Below, one piece after another: positions 24,791 through 39,400 of a stretch of DNA of 64,000 bases. Origin of the DNA: Parelaphostrongylus tenuis. Taxonomy: Eukaryota > Nematoda > Chromadorea > Rhabditida > Metastrongylidae. A program made the translations under genes and the position numbers. Location of the stretch: assembly GCA_019055375.1 (NCBI GenBank), contig JAHQIW010007394.1, forward strand, positions 27,679 through 91,678. Direction: 5' to 3'. A model generated the notes under the pieces. That model had not been told where the DNA came from and searched no databases. It was given only the letters and a program-made list of their open reading frames with translations. Each line of letters starts with the position of its first letter. Position 1 is the stretch's first letter.

Positions 24791-25149
24791 AGATGAATGC
24801 GCATAACTTCACCTTATGTTGTTTTCACATATTTAGTGCATTGACAACAATATATTGACGCGTTAGACGATTGTTGAAATACTTGCCGCCACATGGCCAT
24901 CTTTGCTAAATTACGAAATGCTGAAAAATTGTAGGTTTTCAGTGAGATCTCAGAATAATCGCGTTAGGGCCGGCACACCACGTGTTCCCATGGGCATACT
25001 CAGATCTCTCTGGACTAACAGGTCGTCAAGTCAAAATTCTTCCATAGAGATTTGCTACAATTCTTGTGACTTATCAATCGATTGATGAAGAGGGAGAACA
25101 TGCTTACTAATTGAGAATCTTGCTTACTTTTATTTTACTTTATTGATCA

Positions 25150-25385
25150 GTCTTCAAAGTGTTTTCTTTACACTGTGCGGATCCCACTACTTCTAGCATT
25201 CAGTTTATCTTTTCGTCTTCATTTGAACGCCGTCGAATACTGATTGAGCTCGTCTCCGTGCACTTTCAAGGATAACCTTGCTTTGGCGTTCCATAAGACG
25301 TTGGTGTTGATGGCCGAAGAAAGCGGGGGGTGGAGTTCGGCTCCCACGCGTGCCTCCACGAGCACCACAAAAACTCGGCTTAGAC
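25150..25385 (-). mobile_element. tRNA-derived SINE-like repeat (family D)
   Basis: The minus strand reads from GGTGCTCGTGGAGGC and GGAGCCGAACTCCACC to a body ending GAAGTAGTGGGATCCGCACA, matching the other family D copies. Confidence 0.6.
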
Positions 25386-25389
25386 GCCC

Positions 25390-26910
25390 CTATTGAGAAT
25401 CACCAAAAAAAATTTACAAGAATAACTTGCGTTACCATGGTTTGCCGTTGCGTTCTTGCGTTGAAAATGTTACGTCTGTTTTTTGTTTATTATTAATTTT
25501 AGAAGATTATCGCATTTGCTAACATATGGGACCACATATGGGACCTGTTGCACAGTGACTAAAGGAGGGTTTGTTCCATATACTTCTGTCTAATTTTTTC
25601 ACGGCCGCAGCCTTTCTCGTCTGTCAGATCTCCTGGACCGGAATTTCATTTAAACGTATTGTGAATGCGCATTAAATCAATATGTACGGTGCACAAGCCT
25701 TTACAAGAGACGCAATGCACCGATTTCTTTAGATTAACTCACATATTCTTCGTTTTTCCATAAGTCTGCACATCCCAATATTCTTCTATTTGTGTTTCCA
25801 TGTTTTCGTACGCTTTTTGGGTAAATAAGCTCTTGTGTATGGCGAAAAAAACCCATCAGTAAACGAAGGTCCAACTAGCTCTTCGCATGGTTGTTCTATG
25901 TGGCGAAACAAGCCAGGAAGGAAAAGGGCCCTAACGAAACAAAGATGTACGGCCCTAAACGTCCAAAGATACACATATCGCAGTCAATGCGATTGGTCGT
26001 CAAAGGATTGAGAATGTTAATGAAGACTGCCTTTGAGTCGTATTGCTTTCAATATGAAACTTGAAAAAGAATGGACGTAGAATTCAAAAACGTCTAGAAT
26101 TTCTTAACGTTGACGATAGCCCGAGCTCCGAACCATGCTCAGTTTAGGTTTAATTCGAACGAATTTCGTCAATAAGAGTGAGAGAAAATTATTACAGCCT
26201 CACAAAATTGGTTCCAAAGAACTTCTGCCAGCAAATTCATTAATGAATGTTCTGTTTGGAGTATCGTGAAATTATTGAATGCACAGTGTACGTGAGCATA
26301 GAAATAAACGTGATTCGAGTCCCATTTTCTGCAGCCGTTCTCGAATTCCACCATACTTACTTTCAATAGCTTTATTGAAATCTCTGCAATATCTGTGTGG
26401 TTTTCTTTTTCAAAGTGTGATATCAACATCCAATCAGAGAAAGATAGCTTTTGTACGGGAACTTGTCTTGTTCAGGTAAGTAGCAATGCCAATTGCGAGG
26501 AATTAATATAGTTGTAAATATTTTATTTTCAAAAGAGAAGCGTATCACGGCCACAGTGTCGACTAGATCTCATTCAAGGCTAACAGAGTATTTTCTATTT
26601 TTGGAGTGTCAAACTGATACCGAACTTGTTTGGGAGGAGTTTAACCTTTGCCGTCTAATGGTAGTTTTCTGGACGACTATCTTAGGATTGAGCAAGAATC
26701 GACTCTATCAGAAATCAACGACATACGTAAAAGTTCTTAACCGTCAGTAGAAGCTACTGCCAAAAAAGTTGTAAGACCTTCGTGAGTGGTAGATGGGAGG
26801 AAACAAATCGAATGTAAAAAGTCTCAGGATCCAAAAAGTCGATGTGAGGGAAGAGTCGTTTGAAAACAAAAAACTTACAAAATGATGGTAAGTGCACCGA
26901 CGTTATTTAA
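25390..26910. other. Upstream region of the QSOX gene, nothing certain
   Basis: An open stretch at 26279-26476 (+) ends in a perfect CAG/GTAAGT donor and could be a 5' exon of some gene. It has no recognised domain and no downstream partner was found. Confidence 0.3.
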
Positions 26911-26916
26911 TTTTCT

Positions 26917-27000
26917 CCTCTCTCTCTCTCTCTTTTTCCCTCTCTCTCAAGCTGTGTCTCTGTCACTTTCTATGTCTCCATCATTGCTTCTGTCTCTCTG
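26917..27000. repeat. CT-rich low-complexity tract
   Basis: CTCTCT runs with interruptions, about 430 bases upstream of the QSOX start codon. Confidence 0.75.
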
Positions 27001-27418
27001 TCTATTTTTGCTCGCTCAAAATCATCGTTACGCCACACTGCAAGTGCGATCACATTGCGTACCTATAAAAGGATTCTTGTACTGAGAATTACTGTGATAA
27101 TAGCAGAAGACATTGGTGATCCTATGACAATATCTCTCTTTTATTCTCTAAGCAAAGAACTCATCTTGATTAATCCGTTGGCTTACCCCAACCTTCTACA
27201 CCCTTTCGATAGTGTTAGTTTTTAAAGGAGACAAAGCCGTTTGAAAACTTTGAGCTTTTTAGGTTTCGTTTTGAAATATATTTCAAAGAGTTCTTTAAGT
27301 TACAGCCCAAATTGTAGCGCAATCTCCACAAACATCATTATGGGGCGGTCGCTGTATACAAGTGGTTCCATAGGCCCTCACTGGTTAAATCTTACTTTGA
27401 TTATGAATAATCTACATC

Positions 27419-27425
27419 ATTTCAG
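27419..27425 (+). promoter_or_regulatory. Probable spliced-leader (SL1-type) acceptor of QSOX
   Basis: ATTTCAG lies three bases before the ATG at 27429, preceded by an AT-rich stretch. This fits nematode trans-splicing directly in front of the start codon. The alternative is a cis acceptor with an unseen 5' untranslated exon. Confidence 0.6.
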
Positions 27426-27428
27426 ATT

Positions 27429-30400
27429 ATGCTTCATTTATTACTGACATTTTTACCGTGGGTGCTTTCTGAGATAGCCAATTACAAAACCATCCCGAAA
27501 GGTATGAATCCAACCCTTTACTCAAGTGAGGATTTTGTCGTACAACTCGATGACAATACATTTAATGACACCATATTCTGTAGCGGAAAGAACTGCACCT
27601 CATATCTGGTAGAGGTTGGTTTATGTTAATTGCTTTTTTCTATTTCTGTTCTTCAGAGTGGTATATTCTTAGAAGACGTGAACTGTATATCTATGTGTAC
27701 ATATAGCGTGTGGGCGAAGTGGTTGAGAGTGCTCTGAATCAAACACGAGGTCGATGGTTCGAACTCTCGCTCAATACTTACTAAAACTTCCATCTCTCCG
27801 GTAGCTGCTGCCAGACTTTTTGGGAAGATAAGCAGCTACACTCGATATATCGGTAGGCCACCGGGAGCTGTTGCAAAGGCCAAATATGCATTCAATCACT
27901 TTAAACGAAGCTTAAAATTGAAGGCGAATTCCTCAGGGATCAACCAATTTCTGAAAGATGCACTAGCATTCGACTTTGATTTTTAACTTCGTTTGAGGTG
28001 ATTGAATGCATATCTGGCCTTTACAATGACTCGCGGTGGCTTCCCGCTGTACCGAGTCAGTGCCGGTTATCCTCGTAGACAAATCTGAGACCAATCTGGT
28101 ACTATTTGCCGACCCTGGAAGAATGGATGGGTTGATGGGCCATGAGCGCAAGATCGAACCATCGACCTCGTTTGCGTCGCAGAGCACCACTAACCACCGT
28201 GTCACATGCGCTCTATGTAAATATATATTTATGCTAGAGAGTTACAGTTTTAAGATATGACTATATTTGTCTATTATTATTAATTACTGCTGTTGTTGTT
28301 ATAATAGAGATAATTCTCATCGTGAAAAATGTGTTTCGAATATTCTAACATTGGTCATATGTATTTTATGTGGCCACTAGTTTTAAGTTCAGTAAAGTAC
28401 TAAGTGTATACCGGTGAAGTTTCGTTTTCAATACGACTGTCGAAAATCTGGACGTTTTTGACTCAATAGCTTGCAAGTCAATTATCCATTCCAAACGTTG
28501 AAAATATGTAATCTGCCGCAAGGTTAGCCACTTCTAATGAGTAGTATGATGACAGCTTAGCAGTGCCCATTGAAAGAACAAAGAATTGATGATCAAAGCG
28601 GAAGTCTATACATAGTCTTTTGTGGGAATTACAGCGTAATGTATCCAAATTCAGTACCATTTCAAAACTTTCAGAAGAAAGGGAGGCCATATGGAGTTTG
28701 CTTTCTCAAGAAAATAAAATCGAGCAAGTTAACAACTACAAAAATCTTCAAGAGCGTATCAAACATTAATTCACATTCCCTCATACATTATACACTTCAT
28801 CGAATTTAAACATGTTCTTTCAGTTTTACTCGGATTGGTGTGGTCACTGTCGTTCATTTGCTCCCCTTTATAAGGAATTAGCCAATGATGTTCGAGGTTG
28901 GCAAGATGTCGTGAAAATTGCTGCCATTAATTGTGCTGACTCAATGAATCAAATAACTTGTGAGAATAATGGAATTCACTTTTTTCCATTGATTAAGGTA
29001 AGAATTCTTTTTTTGTATCATAGTTATGCTTCTGAACAGGCACTGCAGTTTGTTTATTTTCTTTTACATCCATTTACGAAAGCCCTCGAGATTGTAGTAG
29101 CGTTCGTCTGCCACTTCAAGGCCTTCGTCTCGTCGTTTATGAATGTGGGTAAATGCTGATAGAGCATTTAATCTGTCTGGAAAACATGCTATTACTATAG
29201 TGGATCGTTTGCTTTTATCACTACAGTGTTAGTCACTTCCCTTAGTAAGTCGAAGGGTGTTTTAAAACAAGTAGTGTTTCAAATTCCTAACCCTAAGAAT
29301 GGTAAACTCATTGAAGTTACACGAGAGTACAAACAACCACTCTGTCAAACAACCACTCTGTCTCATTTTCATCAATCTAAAGAAACCCCTTGATTCAGTG
29401 AAAATAGAAGCGGTTATAGAGGCTTTGGATAACCAGGGCGTCACTACTCGGTGCATAATGATCCTTCGTGAACTTTATAAAGATTTTACGACAAAAATAT
29501 CTCCATTCTACAACAGTATCATCATTGACGTAGGAAGAGCGGTTTGACAAGGCGATACAATTTTGCCAAAACTGTTCACTGCCACCCTACAAAATGTCAT
29601 GCGAACATTGAGACGGCATGGGAGTGAAAATTGACGGCCGACACTTAAACCATCTTCGCTTTGCTGACGATATCGCCTTTATAACACCAAACATCAGCCA
29701 AGCGGAACGAATGTTGACCAATTTCGATAACGCCTGTGGAAAGATTGGTCTTCACCTAAATCTACCGAAAACGATGTTCATGAGGAACGGATGGGTTTTC
29801 CATGCCCCATTCACGCTCAACGGAACGACAATCTCCGAATGCTCCAGTTACGTCTATGTGGGTCGTGAAATCAACATGATAAACTATCTAGCTCCAGAGT
29901 TGAACAGGTGGAAACGAGCGGCTTGGGGAACGTTTAAGAGCATCGAAGATGTAGTGAAGAGGACAAAGAACATCCGACTCCGTGCCCAGCTTTTCGACTC
30001 GACGATCATCCCTGCCCTAACATATGCACCAGAAACCTGATCGCTACGTAAGCGGGATGAAAGACCACTTGGCGTTATCGAATGCGCAGTCGAAAGGTCG
30101 ATGCTAGGAATATCCCGTATCTCGCAAGTGAGAGAAAGAATCCGAAGTTCTGACCTACGTCAACGGTCGAAAATTAGAGACGCCGTTCTACACGCCAGAT
30201 TATCGAAAATAAGGGGGCCGGACACGTGATGCGCTTCAACGACAACCGATGGACGAGAGCCATTACCGACTGGATTCCTCGGGACATCAAGCGCTTTATA
30301 GGAAGACCACCGACTCGTTGGCCCGATTTCTTCAAGAAAGCACGCGATAGGGAAAGATAGAAGTGTTGCTGATACCCGCTCGAGTCATTCGACGATCAAC

Positions 30401-33400
30401 GGGACGACAGGTGATACAGGTGAAGAATGGTAACCCGGAGTTGCCAATAGGTGGATCGAATTTGGTCCTCAGAGTCCTGAATGGCATTTCTCCCACTAAC
30501 CTATCGGGTCTTCGATGAAAAGTTTATACCTTGAATATTTCTTCAAACAAAAAACCAATGAAATTCCTTTTTTCTTCAGACTATAGAATCATGTAACATT
30601 TCACTGAAATATTTTGTATTCTTAGTAAAAATGCAAGCGTTTCTTATCCTAGTATTTTCCTCGAAACTCTACTCATGCCTTCAACGAATCGAAGCTGCGT
30701 CCGTACCATTCGTTAGCCGAAATGAGAGACCAACTCACGAAGGTATGTTAGTCAATCGATTTTTATCATATATCTCTTTGGTTTTCGTAACTCAAAAACC
30801 TGTAAAAAATATGCAATATTCAGTTTTAAATAAATGTAGGTTGTAATGGATGACTACTCAGTGAATCGTTTCGATGATTGGCCAGCGTTCGACTATCTTG
30901 GCGAGTGAGCTCTATAACTCTTTCAAACACACTTTTTTTACAGAATTTATTTACTAATAGCTGTAACATGCAGTGTTGTTACATGGGACGAGCTTTGGAA
31001 TGGAACTCCTAATAGCGCTCAACATTTGGCAGTAGTGTTTGAGAATCATCAAGCCAGCCTTACAGGTGCTCAGGTGAGTTAATTTTTTTCTGAGGGTGCA
31101 AGTGTTAGTTAACCCACTGACGAAGGAGCAAAAATTTTACCTCTCACAGACTTTTTAAGTTCTTTTTTCACATTACACAAAAAATCTCCCTTTTTTGACT
31201 TTTGCGGAGCAGGCCGCCAGGGATCGTCGGCGTCGCAAGCAGATGACTGCCGTCGCCCCCATAATGCAAAATTGTGGCGAGAAACATCGCAGGCAAGGTT
31301 CCCACGCTGGACGCCCAGCTGACCTAGGGCCCTGTTGTGTTGTGGGATCACGTCATGAACTTTCATCTTTCATCAAGAAGTGGTGCGATCACCTTTCCCG
31401 TCGTTGTCGTCGTCGTCGTTGCTGTTGCTGTCGTTGTCGCCGCTGCCGAATGCGCCGTCACCTCTGCATCTGCGGTAGCACGAGATTATTTAATTAATCA
31501 ATAAATTAGAGAATTGAGTGGTGAGCTAAAATACGATCTCAGGCGGGAATCGAACCCACGTTTCATCCTATCCGGATGACGCGTGCTCTAACCACTGCAC
31601 CACCGAGGCACATTTGCCCGACCACTCATTTTTCAACATCTCTATGCTACGGCAAATAGCTGTCAGCCTAACGGGATTTATAAAGCGAATTCGCATATCC
31701 GACCAAACCTGTTAAAGGTGGCTGATAGCTAACATAGAGATGTTGAAGAATGAGTGGTCGGGCAAATGTGACTCTGTGGTGTAGTGGTTAGAGCACGCGT
31801 CCCCGATAGGATGAAACGCGGGTTCGATTCCCGCCTGAGGCCGTGTTTTTGCTCACCACTTAATTTTCTAATTTATATAAGTAACATCATAACATTGCGA
31901 AATAAGCAGTAGAAATACTATAATTTCAATAAATTAGGTAATTACGAACTGCTCAAATATTATTTCGTGTATTTCTCAAGACCAAACTCAAATTTTAATA
32001 TCCGTGATAGTTATTTTTTAAACCATGCCTGTGGTCTGTTATGAGCTCTTATACCTTGCGATATACGTACTTAAGCCTCGATAGCCTCAACAGTTGCACA
32101 GTGCCTTTCGTCTTAGTCAATCCTCTTGAGAGGAATCCAACCCCCTTACATATGGGAGACACAAACGTACTATCTAACTTTATACACTCTATTGCTCTTG
32201 GCTGATATTAGAAACATCATACCGTTGGTTTCGAGTGTTTTCTTTTGACCACGCTCAAATTGAAATTTGAAGGCATGTTGAAAGTTGAACGTGGTCTTGA
32301 AAAACAGTCGAGAAAAAATGATTTGATACTTTATAAGTCTATAACACTGCCCATTCAGAGTGATCTCTTTTACCTGATGGCACGGGTAAATACTTCGTCT
32401 GTAACTCCTTTGTGTAAGGGGCTTGGGTTCACCCGAGAGCGATTGGTTAAAACAAAGGCACTGTGCAACTGACGAAGATGTCAAGACCGAAACACAAATA
32501 CTGTATAAGTGCCCATAAGAGACCACATGCATGTCAAAAAATAATTATTAGGCATGTTAACATATTGATTCGAAAGGCCGATTTTCACTAAGCCTTGGCA
32601 TGTAAGATCAGGAATGAAAAATGAAAAATATCTCAAAAAATCGATATTCATCAAAAGATTTGCCAGAAGTTCATATATCTTCTTCAAATTCGTTAAGTGA
32701 CGTTTCGATAACTTCGCTTTCCATGAAAGCGTTCTGATAGGTTTGAGACTAGGCCTTCAAAAAGATATAACAACCTCGCGCAGCCTTTGAATGAAGATCG
32801 GTTGCTGTAGCATTTCTTGTATTTATATATTAGTGTTGTTTTGTTATGTTAAAACATGGGCCTCATTCCCCTAACCCCGAAAGAGCCCCTGGTACGGCAG
32901 CGCTAGGTAGGACGAGTACGGAAAGGCTGCTAAGATCTCACGATCCAACTAGGCTGCTAAAATCAAAACGGACTGAAATAACAACCTGTACCTACAATGC
33001 AAGAACACTTGCTCACGAATCCGCTATAGAGGATCTATTGATTCAAGCAAGGAGGATAAGCTATGACGTCATTGGTCTAGCTGAGGCGAGAAGACGCCAT
33101 CTTTTCGTGCAGTTTATGACACTGGATAAAAACTGTTTTTTGGGAACATGTGATAGCAGAGGTGTTGGCAGCGCTGGCGTCCTCGACAAATCAAATTTGA
33201 TCGTGAACATTAATTCATTTGAACAACTAACAACCGTATCGGACGATTACGGTTGAAACGATTTGGTTCAATGCCGGCTTTGATCATCTTCGTTGCTTAC
33301 GCCACCAACATCAAGCTGTGAAGAAGACGAAGTCAAAGCGTTTTATATGGACCTCGAAAAATTCTTTAGAAAAGACCATACCTTCTTTAAGATCATTGTT

Positions 33401-36400
33401 GGAGATTTTAAGGAGAAAATTGGATCTAGAAGAGCTCCAGAAGAATTTCACATTAGGACTCACGGACTAGAATGGAATGTACAGGGTGAGAGGCTATCTG
33501 GAACTATCATGACGACTCAAACCACTCATGGTTACTCACAATTCCGAAAGCCTTAATCTCAACAATGGACGTGGAAGTCTCCATATAGAGAGTACCATAA
33601 CAAAATAGACCACATTATAGTAAATCGACGGCTTGCTTGACCGATGTCCCTGTTGTTCCCAAGTTCTACGCGGAATCAGACCATCGCTTTCTCTTCGCAG
33701 CGTTCCGGTATTCGCGGAAAGGTGAGGAAGCCGCTAAATTCAAACAACGAAGTCCCAGAACTACTATGAACTAGAATGTATTGCAATCATTAGTCGGCTC
33801 CTGGGAAGATACCGCTGCCGACAACATCGACGAAGAATACGACCGGCACTTTGATTATCTTAACGTTGGCGCTATGAAAGCCGAGAGTTCTGAAGTCACC
33901 AAGAGACGCTTGTGTCCGCAGATACTCGAGCTGATACGTCAACGTGGAATCACATGAGCTACAGGCAACCAAAACCATACGTCCTAACTTGCAAAGCGCC
34001 AAAGAGAAGCGATAAAAGAAGACTTCAAAGAGAACGAACAGCAGTTATGGCGGAAGCTCCAGAAGCTGGAAAGAGCATTTGCAAAACCCAGCGAGGCTTC
34101 GCCACTTCTAAGACCAAGATGATTGCACTCCATGCCCTGACGGGACACTTACAGTTTCCAGAAGGGCAATGGAGAAAATCATCCACAAGTGCTACTTGGA
34201 TCTCTTCGCAAGCCATGTCTTCTCACCGCCATATAACTTGAAAGAGGATGAATCTGTCATTCCACCGGTCTTTCCTTCCGAAATCTGACATGCTATATAG
34301 CCAGTAAAGAATTGAACAACACCTGGTTTAGACAAGGTTAGAGCAGAGCACCTGAAGAACCTACCACCACTTATCATCAATGTCCTGCCTCGGCTCCTCA
34401 CTCGTTTCCCTGCCAGAATGCAGGTTCCGATTCAGTGAGAAGCCAGCAAGACCATGTTGTTGTTAGAAAAGGGAGACCTTCACGACATAGGCAATTATCA
34501 CCCATTGTTTTGCTGTCCGTTGTCTATAAACTTTTCACTCGAGTCATCCTAAACATAATGACAGAGCACCGGACGAAAGACGGCCATGCGATCACGCAGG
34601 GTTCCAAAAAGGTTTAATACTATAGACCACATTCACACGATCACGAGACTCATTGAAGTTTCACGAGAGTACAAGCAACCACTTTGTCTCACTTTCATCG
34701 ATCTGAGGAAAGCCTTCGAATAAGTGGAAAGAAAAGCGGTTATGGAGGCTCTGGATAACTAGGACGCCCATACTCGGTACATAATGATCCCTCGTGAGCT
34801 TTATAAAGACTTCACGACCAAAATTTTTCCTTTCTACAACAATATTGCCACTGATGTAAGAAGAGAGGTTTGGCAAGGCGACACGTTTCGCCAGAACTAT
34901 TAACGGCTACCCTACAAAACGTCATGCGAACATTGGAATGGGACGATATGGGAGTGAAAATTGACGGTCGACAATTAAAACATCTTTGCGTTGTTGATGA
35001 TACCGTCCCCATAACACCAAGCATCAGCCAAGCGGAACGAATGTTTTTGCGGATTTCGACAACGCCTGCGAAAGGATTGGTCTCTAACTAGATCTGATAA
35101 AAACGCTGTTTATGAGGAACGGATGGATTTTGAATGCCTCATTCAAGTTCAACGGAACGAACATCTCCTAATGCTCTAGTTACGTCTATCTAGGTCGTGA
35201 AATCGACATGATGAACGATCTAGCTCCAGAGTTGAGCAGATGGAAACGAGCGGCGTGGGGAGCGTTTAAGAGCATCGAAGATGCAGTGTAGAGGACAAAG
35301 AACATCCGACTCCGTGCCCACCTTTTCGATTCGACGATTATCCTTACCCTAACGTATGCAGCAGAAACGTGGTTGCTACTAAAGCAGGATGAAAGATCAC
35401 TTGGCGTTATTGAACGCGCATTCAAAAGGCCCATGCGGAGTATCCCGTATCTTGCGTATGAGGAAAGGATTTAAAGTTCCGACCTACGTTAAAGATCGAA
35501 GATCAAAGACGCCGTTCCATACACCAGGATATCGAAAATGAGGTGGGCCGGACACGTGATGAGCTTCAACGAGAACCGATTGACTAGAGCCGTTACCGAC
35601 TGGATTCCTCGGAATGTCAAGTGCTCTATGTGAAGACCAGCGACCCGATGGCCCGATTTCTTCACGAAAGATATAGCGACTATAAGTGTCCATTTACTTG
35701 CTTAGAGGCGTAAATGGATTTGCGAGATTGTCTTTCGCTATACTGTGCTTGATCAACTTTTATTTGTCACTGTGACACATCCATACATACCTCCGTGGAT
35801 GTGCATGGAGGTATGTGGATTATACGCTACACATCGATTCGTCCAGAAACCTATAAAATCTTTGCTGTAGCTTCTTTGAGTAGCTACAACTAAGTGGGGA
35901 GTCCCTCAATTGAAAAAGATGTCTTTATTATTACACACCACAAACTGTTGATAATTCCCAGGGATGCAAGTACTGTATAAGTGGTCGTCATCATACCGAA
36001 ATGTTATATTTGCGCATTGGATCTCATGGTTAATGATTGGAATCTGCTGATTTCTGTGATATTGGCAGACTGTGAAAGATTAATAAAATTAGAGAGATAG
36101 AGCCTTTCGCGTTGATCAGTCCTCGAAGAAATCGCCGTAAATTCCGCTTCATCTACCATTGTTTGAGGTAATCGAATGCAACTTCGACTTTTACAATAAA
36201 TGATGGATAAAGTCAGTGCCGCTATCCACTAAGTTAGTCTGCTGGTAATTTACCTACGTTAATGGATCAATGGCCTGGTGCCTTGAGAGGTGGTTGCACA
36301 CTGTATCAATTGATCGCGGAACACCTCCAACAACCACTGCGCCACACGCACCCGAAAGTTGCCGTTCATAGAATAGTGGTTACTAGCCGCGTCTGTCAGT

Positions 36401-39400
36401 AATACTGCAACATAAACACCCATCATCAACTCCTGTTCTTCTGCTGATCCTTCAAATGACTCCATCCGTCACTGAAGTCTTCGTCACTATCTCCCATCAC
36501 GCTGAACACTACGCTCTTCGTGTTTGAGAGATATGAGGAGTACCAAAATTCTCTTTCCGACTCATCGTAAACTAGTCAGATCACTGGATAAGTTGATCTT
36601 GCCGCAGTTTCCTCGATATTTCGTGAAATCTGTCGGTGACGGCTTCTGTCCAAAGTTTGTCGTTAGGATTCACCATATGTCCTGCGTACCAGGTCCTTCA
36701 CATCTCTTGCGTGTTCTACTAAATTTTTGACTTCCGGTTGTCGACAAAGTCGAAACTGGATTTCTAATCTTGCTTTCTCGTATACTCCTAGCCTCAGTTT
36801 CTCGGCAACAATTTCACGACACAACGCTTTATCATTGAAAAGTCTTTACAGATATAAAATTCACAATATGTGCATCTTACCACTGCAATCTCGTTTTGTG
36901 TTTAACATGTGTGTGCAGTGTGTGTCTTTCAACATCAATATGTACTCTTCTTTTATTTTGAGAGTTCCAGCTACTACTTGACTTGCACAAGCAACGAAAT
37001 CGCCTCCTTGTGCGACGATGCCTGAAGAATCATCCATTAGCAGACGCGCTTCATCTTACCGATTTTCCCTCGTTGGTCATTTTCAAACGAGGAGAAAAAA
37101 AGCCAGTTATCGTGTCTGAGTAAGAAATTGTGTCATTTCATTGTGGTTTGATTTCCGGTCGTTAATATCGCTCTAGCATGTCCTTCTCTATTCAAAACTG
37201 ATGGCTTAACACTGAGACCTCATTTTGTAAAGGTCACTTTGGAATATTTCTTAACATGTCTAGCATGATTTTATCTTGTTAACGGTCTTCAACTCCTAAC
37301 TCTAAGCAAAAAAATATTAACGGATATTCAGTGTGAGAGATCAATCTGTCCGAGATTTCCCCCTCAAAATATTTCTTTACAGAATTTCTAGTTTTTTTCC
37401 GATTTTTACTCCAATTTACTCTGATCGGAATCTTAGGCTTCGTCGATTACTTTTATCGGAGCTGAAGAATTTCATGAATGAAACGGCCCACTCGTCAATG
37501 CAGTCAGTTCAGTTCCATAGTCGTAGGAACCGAACAAATCCCTGTGATGCGGATCCTGAAAAGTAAGTGTTGGCGCTGCAAATTGATTAGAGCGTCGAAT
37601 AGGGTTACTGTTTTCGTCTACTCATCCAGTTGTGTTAGAGTTAAGCGCGTTAAGTTCTGTTACCCGCAGTCATTCATCAATTAACCATTGATGATATGCA
37701 ATTTTCAGGTGTCGTGATATGTTTTATGCTTCCGAGGTGGATATGCTAAAGGCGATGCGGTACGCTTTGTATCGTGAAAGCTCAAGAACAGGTGGTCCGT
37801 TGACTGGAGCGAACCTAACGGCACTTCATTCGTTCGTTAGCCTCCTCGCTGATCATTTTCCCATGTCGACGACATACGGAAACAATGTCAGTGATCCTTA
37901 AGCAAGCACGAGAAGTCCTGATCTCAAGCCAGTGTGATCGCATAGTGATCATTTATATTATGATTTAACTGTTTTTTGTATTTTCTGCAGACAGTCCTTG
38001 AACAGTCAATGCGAGCTGTCAAAGTCTTTGCCCGTTTGCGAGAGTTTATTGAGAATCGTGGTTTGGACAGCTCAATAACCACTGATGATTGGCAGAAGGA
38101 GTTTGTTGCGGCTGAGGTAATTCAACGAACATTTTCTAATTGTGTCTGCTCGTTCCAGTTTTCAAACAAATAGGCTGGTACTAATGTTTGAAAACTGCCA
38201 AACTCACCAAAAAAGAGTAGGTGCGGCCACTAAAACGTAGTAAAAGACCTGGATAGACTAACTCTACAATAGAAAATGTTTTGCAAATTGCCCTTTCTCA
38301 TAAATAAAACGCTTGAGATTGGTACTTTTCCTTCGAATCCGGCATCTAACCCGCTAACTTCTTGCAATTTCACCTTGATCAGAGCGTAAATAACGTACTA
38401 CTCAAAACCGTTAATTATCCTGTCATATTTTCTATACTTAATGAAAATCTAATCAAGAATCCAATATAAATGCCTACCTATTAACAAGTAAGACCTCGTT
38501 GTTCAGCTGCTTGTGCGGGAAAAGTCACCGACGTGTTGTTACAGCCTGTGAAGAAAAGAATTTACCCAGTCTAGCAAACCAATTTGAAATAAGATGCCAT
38601 TTTATTCACCGTATTCTTTGATGAGCAAGAGCAAGAATGTTATTCGTAGATTTATCAGAATAACTCAAGATATCCATTTTGATTTGCAAGTCCATTAGGT
38701 TAAAAGCTAAAAGAATCTTACGCTAACAATTTGAAGTTTTATTAGACAATTTGCACAAATCAGAAAAAAACTTAATTACCGTTAACGAAAGCTCTAAAAG
38801 TCGAGGTAGAATCGATAATGTTTCAGATAAATCAAGGGTCATCGTATGGGAAGCATGACTAACCCTTCGAGTGCGCACTCGCCATTGAAATTGGGCTAAG
38901 TTTCTCACTAACAAAGCCCATTTCTGACGAAATCTTGCATAGGGCGCACGTAGTTTGTATGAGCTTCAAGTTCGACTCCGTTACCAAGCTAAACTTCAAT
39001 CAGAATTTAGCCATGAACAAATTAGCAACATCTCGTTTTCTTCAAGCGTTCTCTAGATAGCAAGACCCTAACGGCGATGTAGATATGACCTTCCGCATTT
39101 TTTTGGCTGAAACTCGCAGAATTCTCAACCATCACCGCTGACAATTGGTTTCCCTCACAGAAGCGCAAAAATGATGCGACAGGTTCGAGGACTGATAAAA
39201 TCAAAATCGAATAGGCCATTAGTTAGGAATTGTAGAAATTGTCTTTGACACATTATGTCGTCATCTGGCTCGGAACCACTTCTACGACTGCCTGTGTGAA
39301 ATAAGGGACTGCATGATATGTCCTAATGGTTAAGAGCGGGACTGCATGAATTTAGGTATGATAAACCTGAGCTCTTGCAATACATGGGATGACGAATTCA

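Noticed and set aside
30601..30742. Alternative QSOX exon 3 beginning after the TTCTTCAG near 30578 in another frame
   Set aside because: The acceptor at 30651-30652 gives YFPRNSTHAFNESKLRPYHS in phase with both neighbours and resembles QSOX, whereas the alternative breaks the frame.
30944..30973. Earlier acceptor (TTTTACAG) for QSOX exon 5
   Set aside because: It leads to an in-frame TAA. The acceptor ATGCAG at 30968-30973 gives DVVTWDELWNG in frame.
31109..31497. Arg/Cys-rich open frames on both strands
   Set aside because: They come from GTC/GTT trinucleotides and a GC-rich patch within QSOX intron 5.
31770..31842. Apparent functional tRNA gene
   Set aside because: The anticodon loop is about 15 bases, the acceptor stem has mismatches, and an inverted copy lies in the other arm. 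Treated as a tRNA-like repeat.
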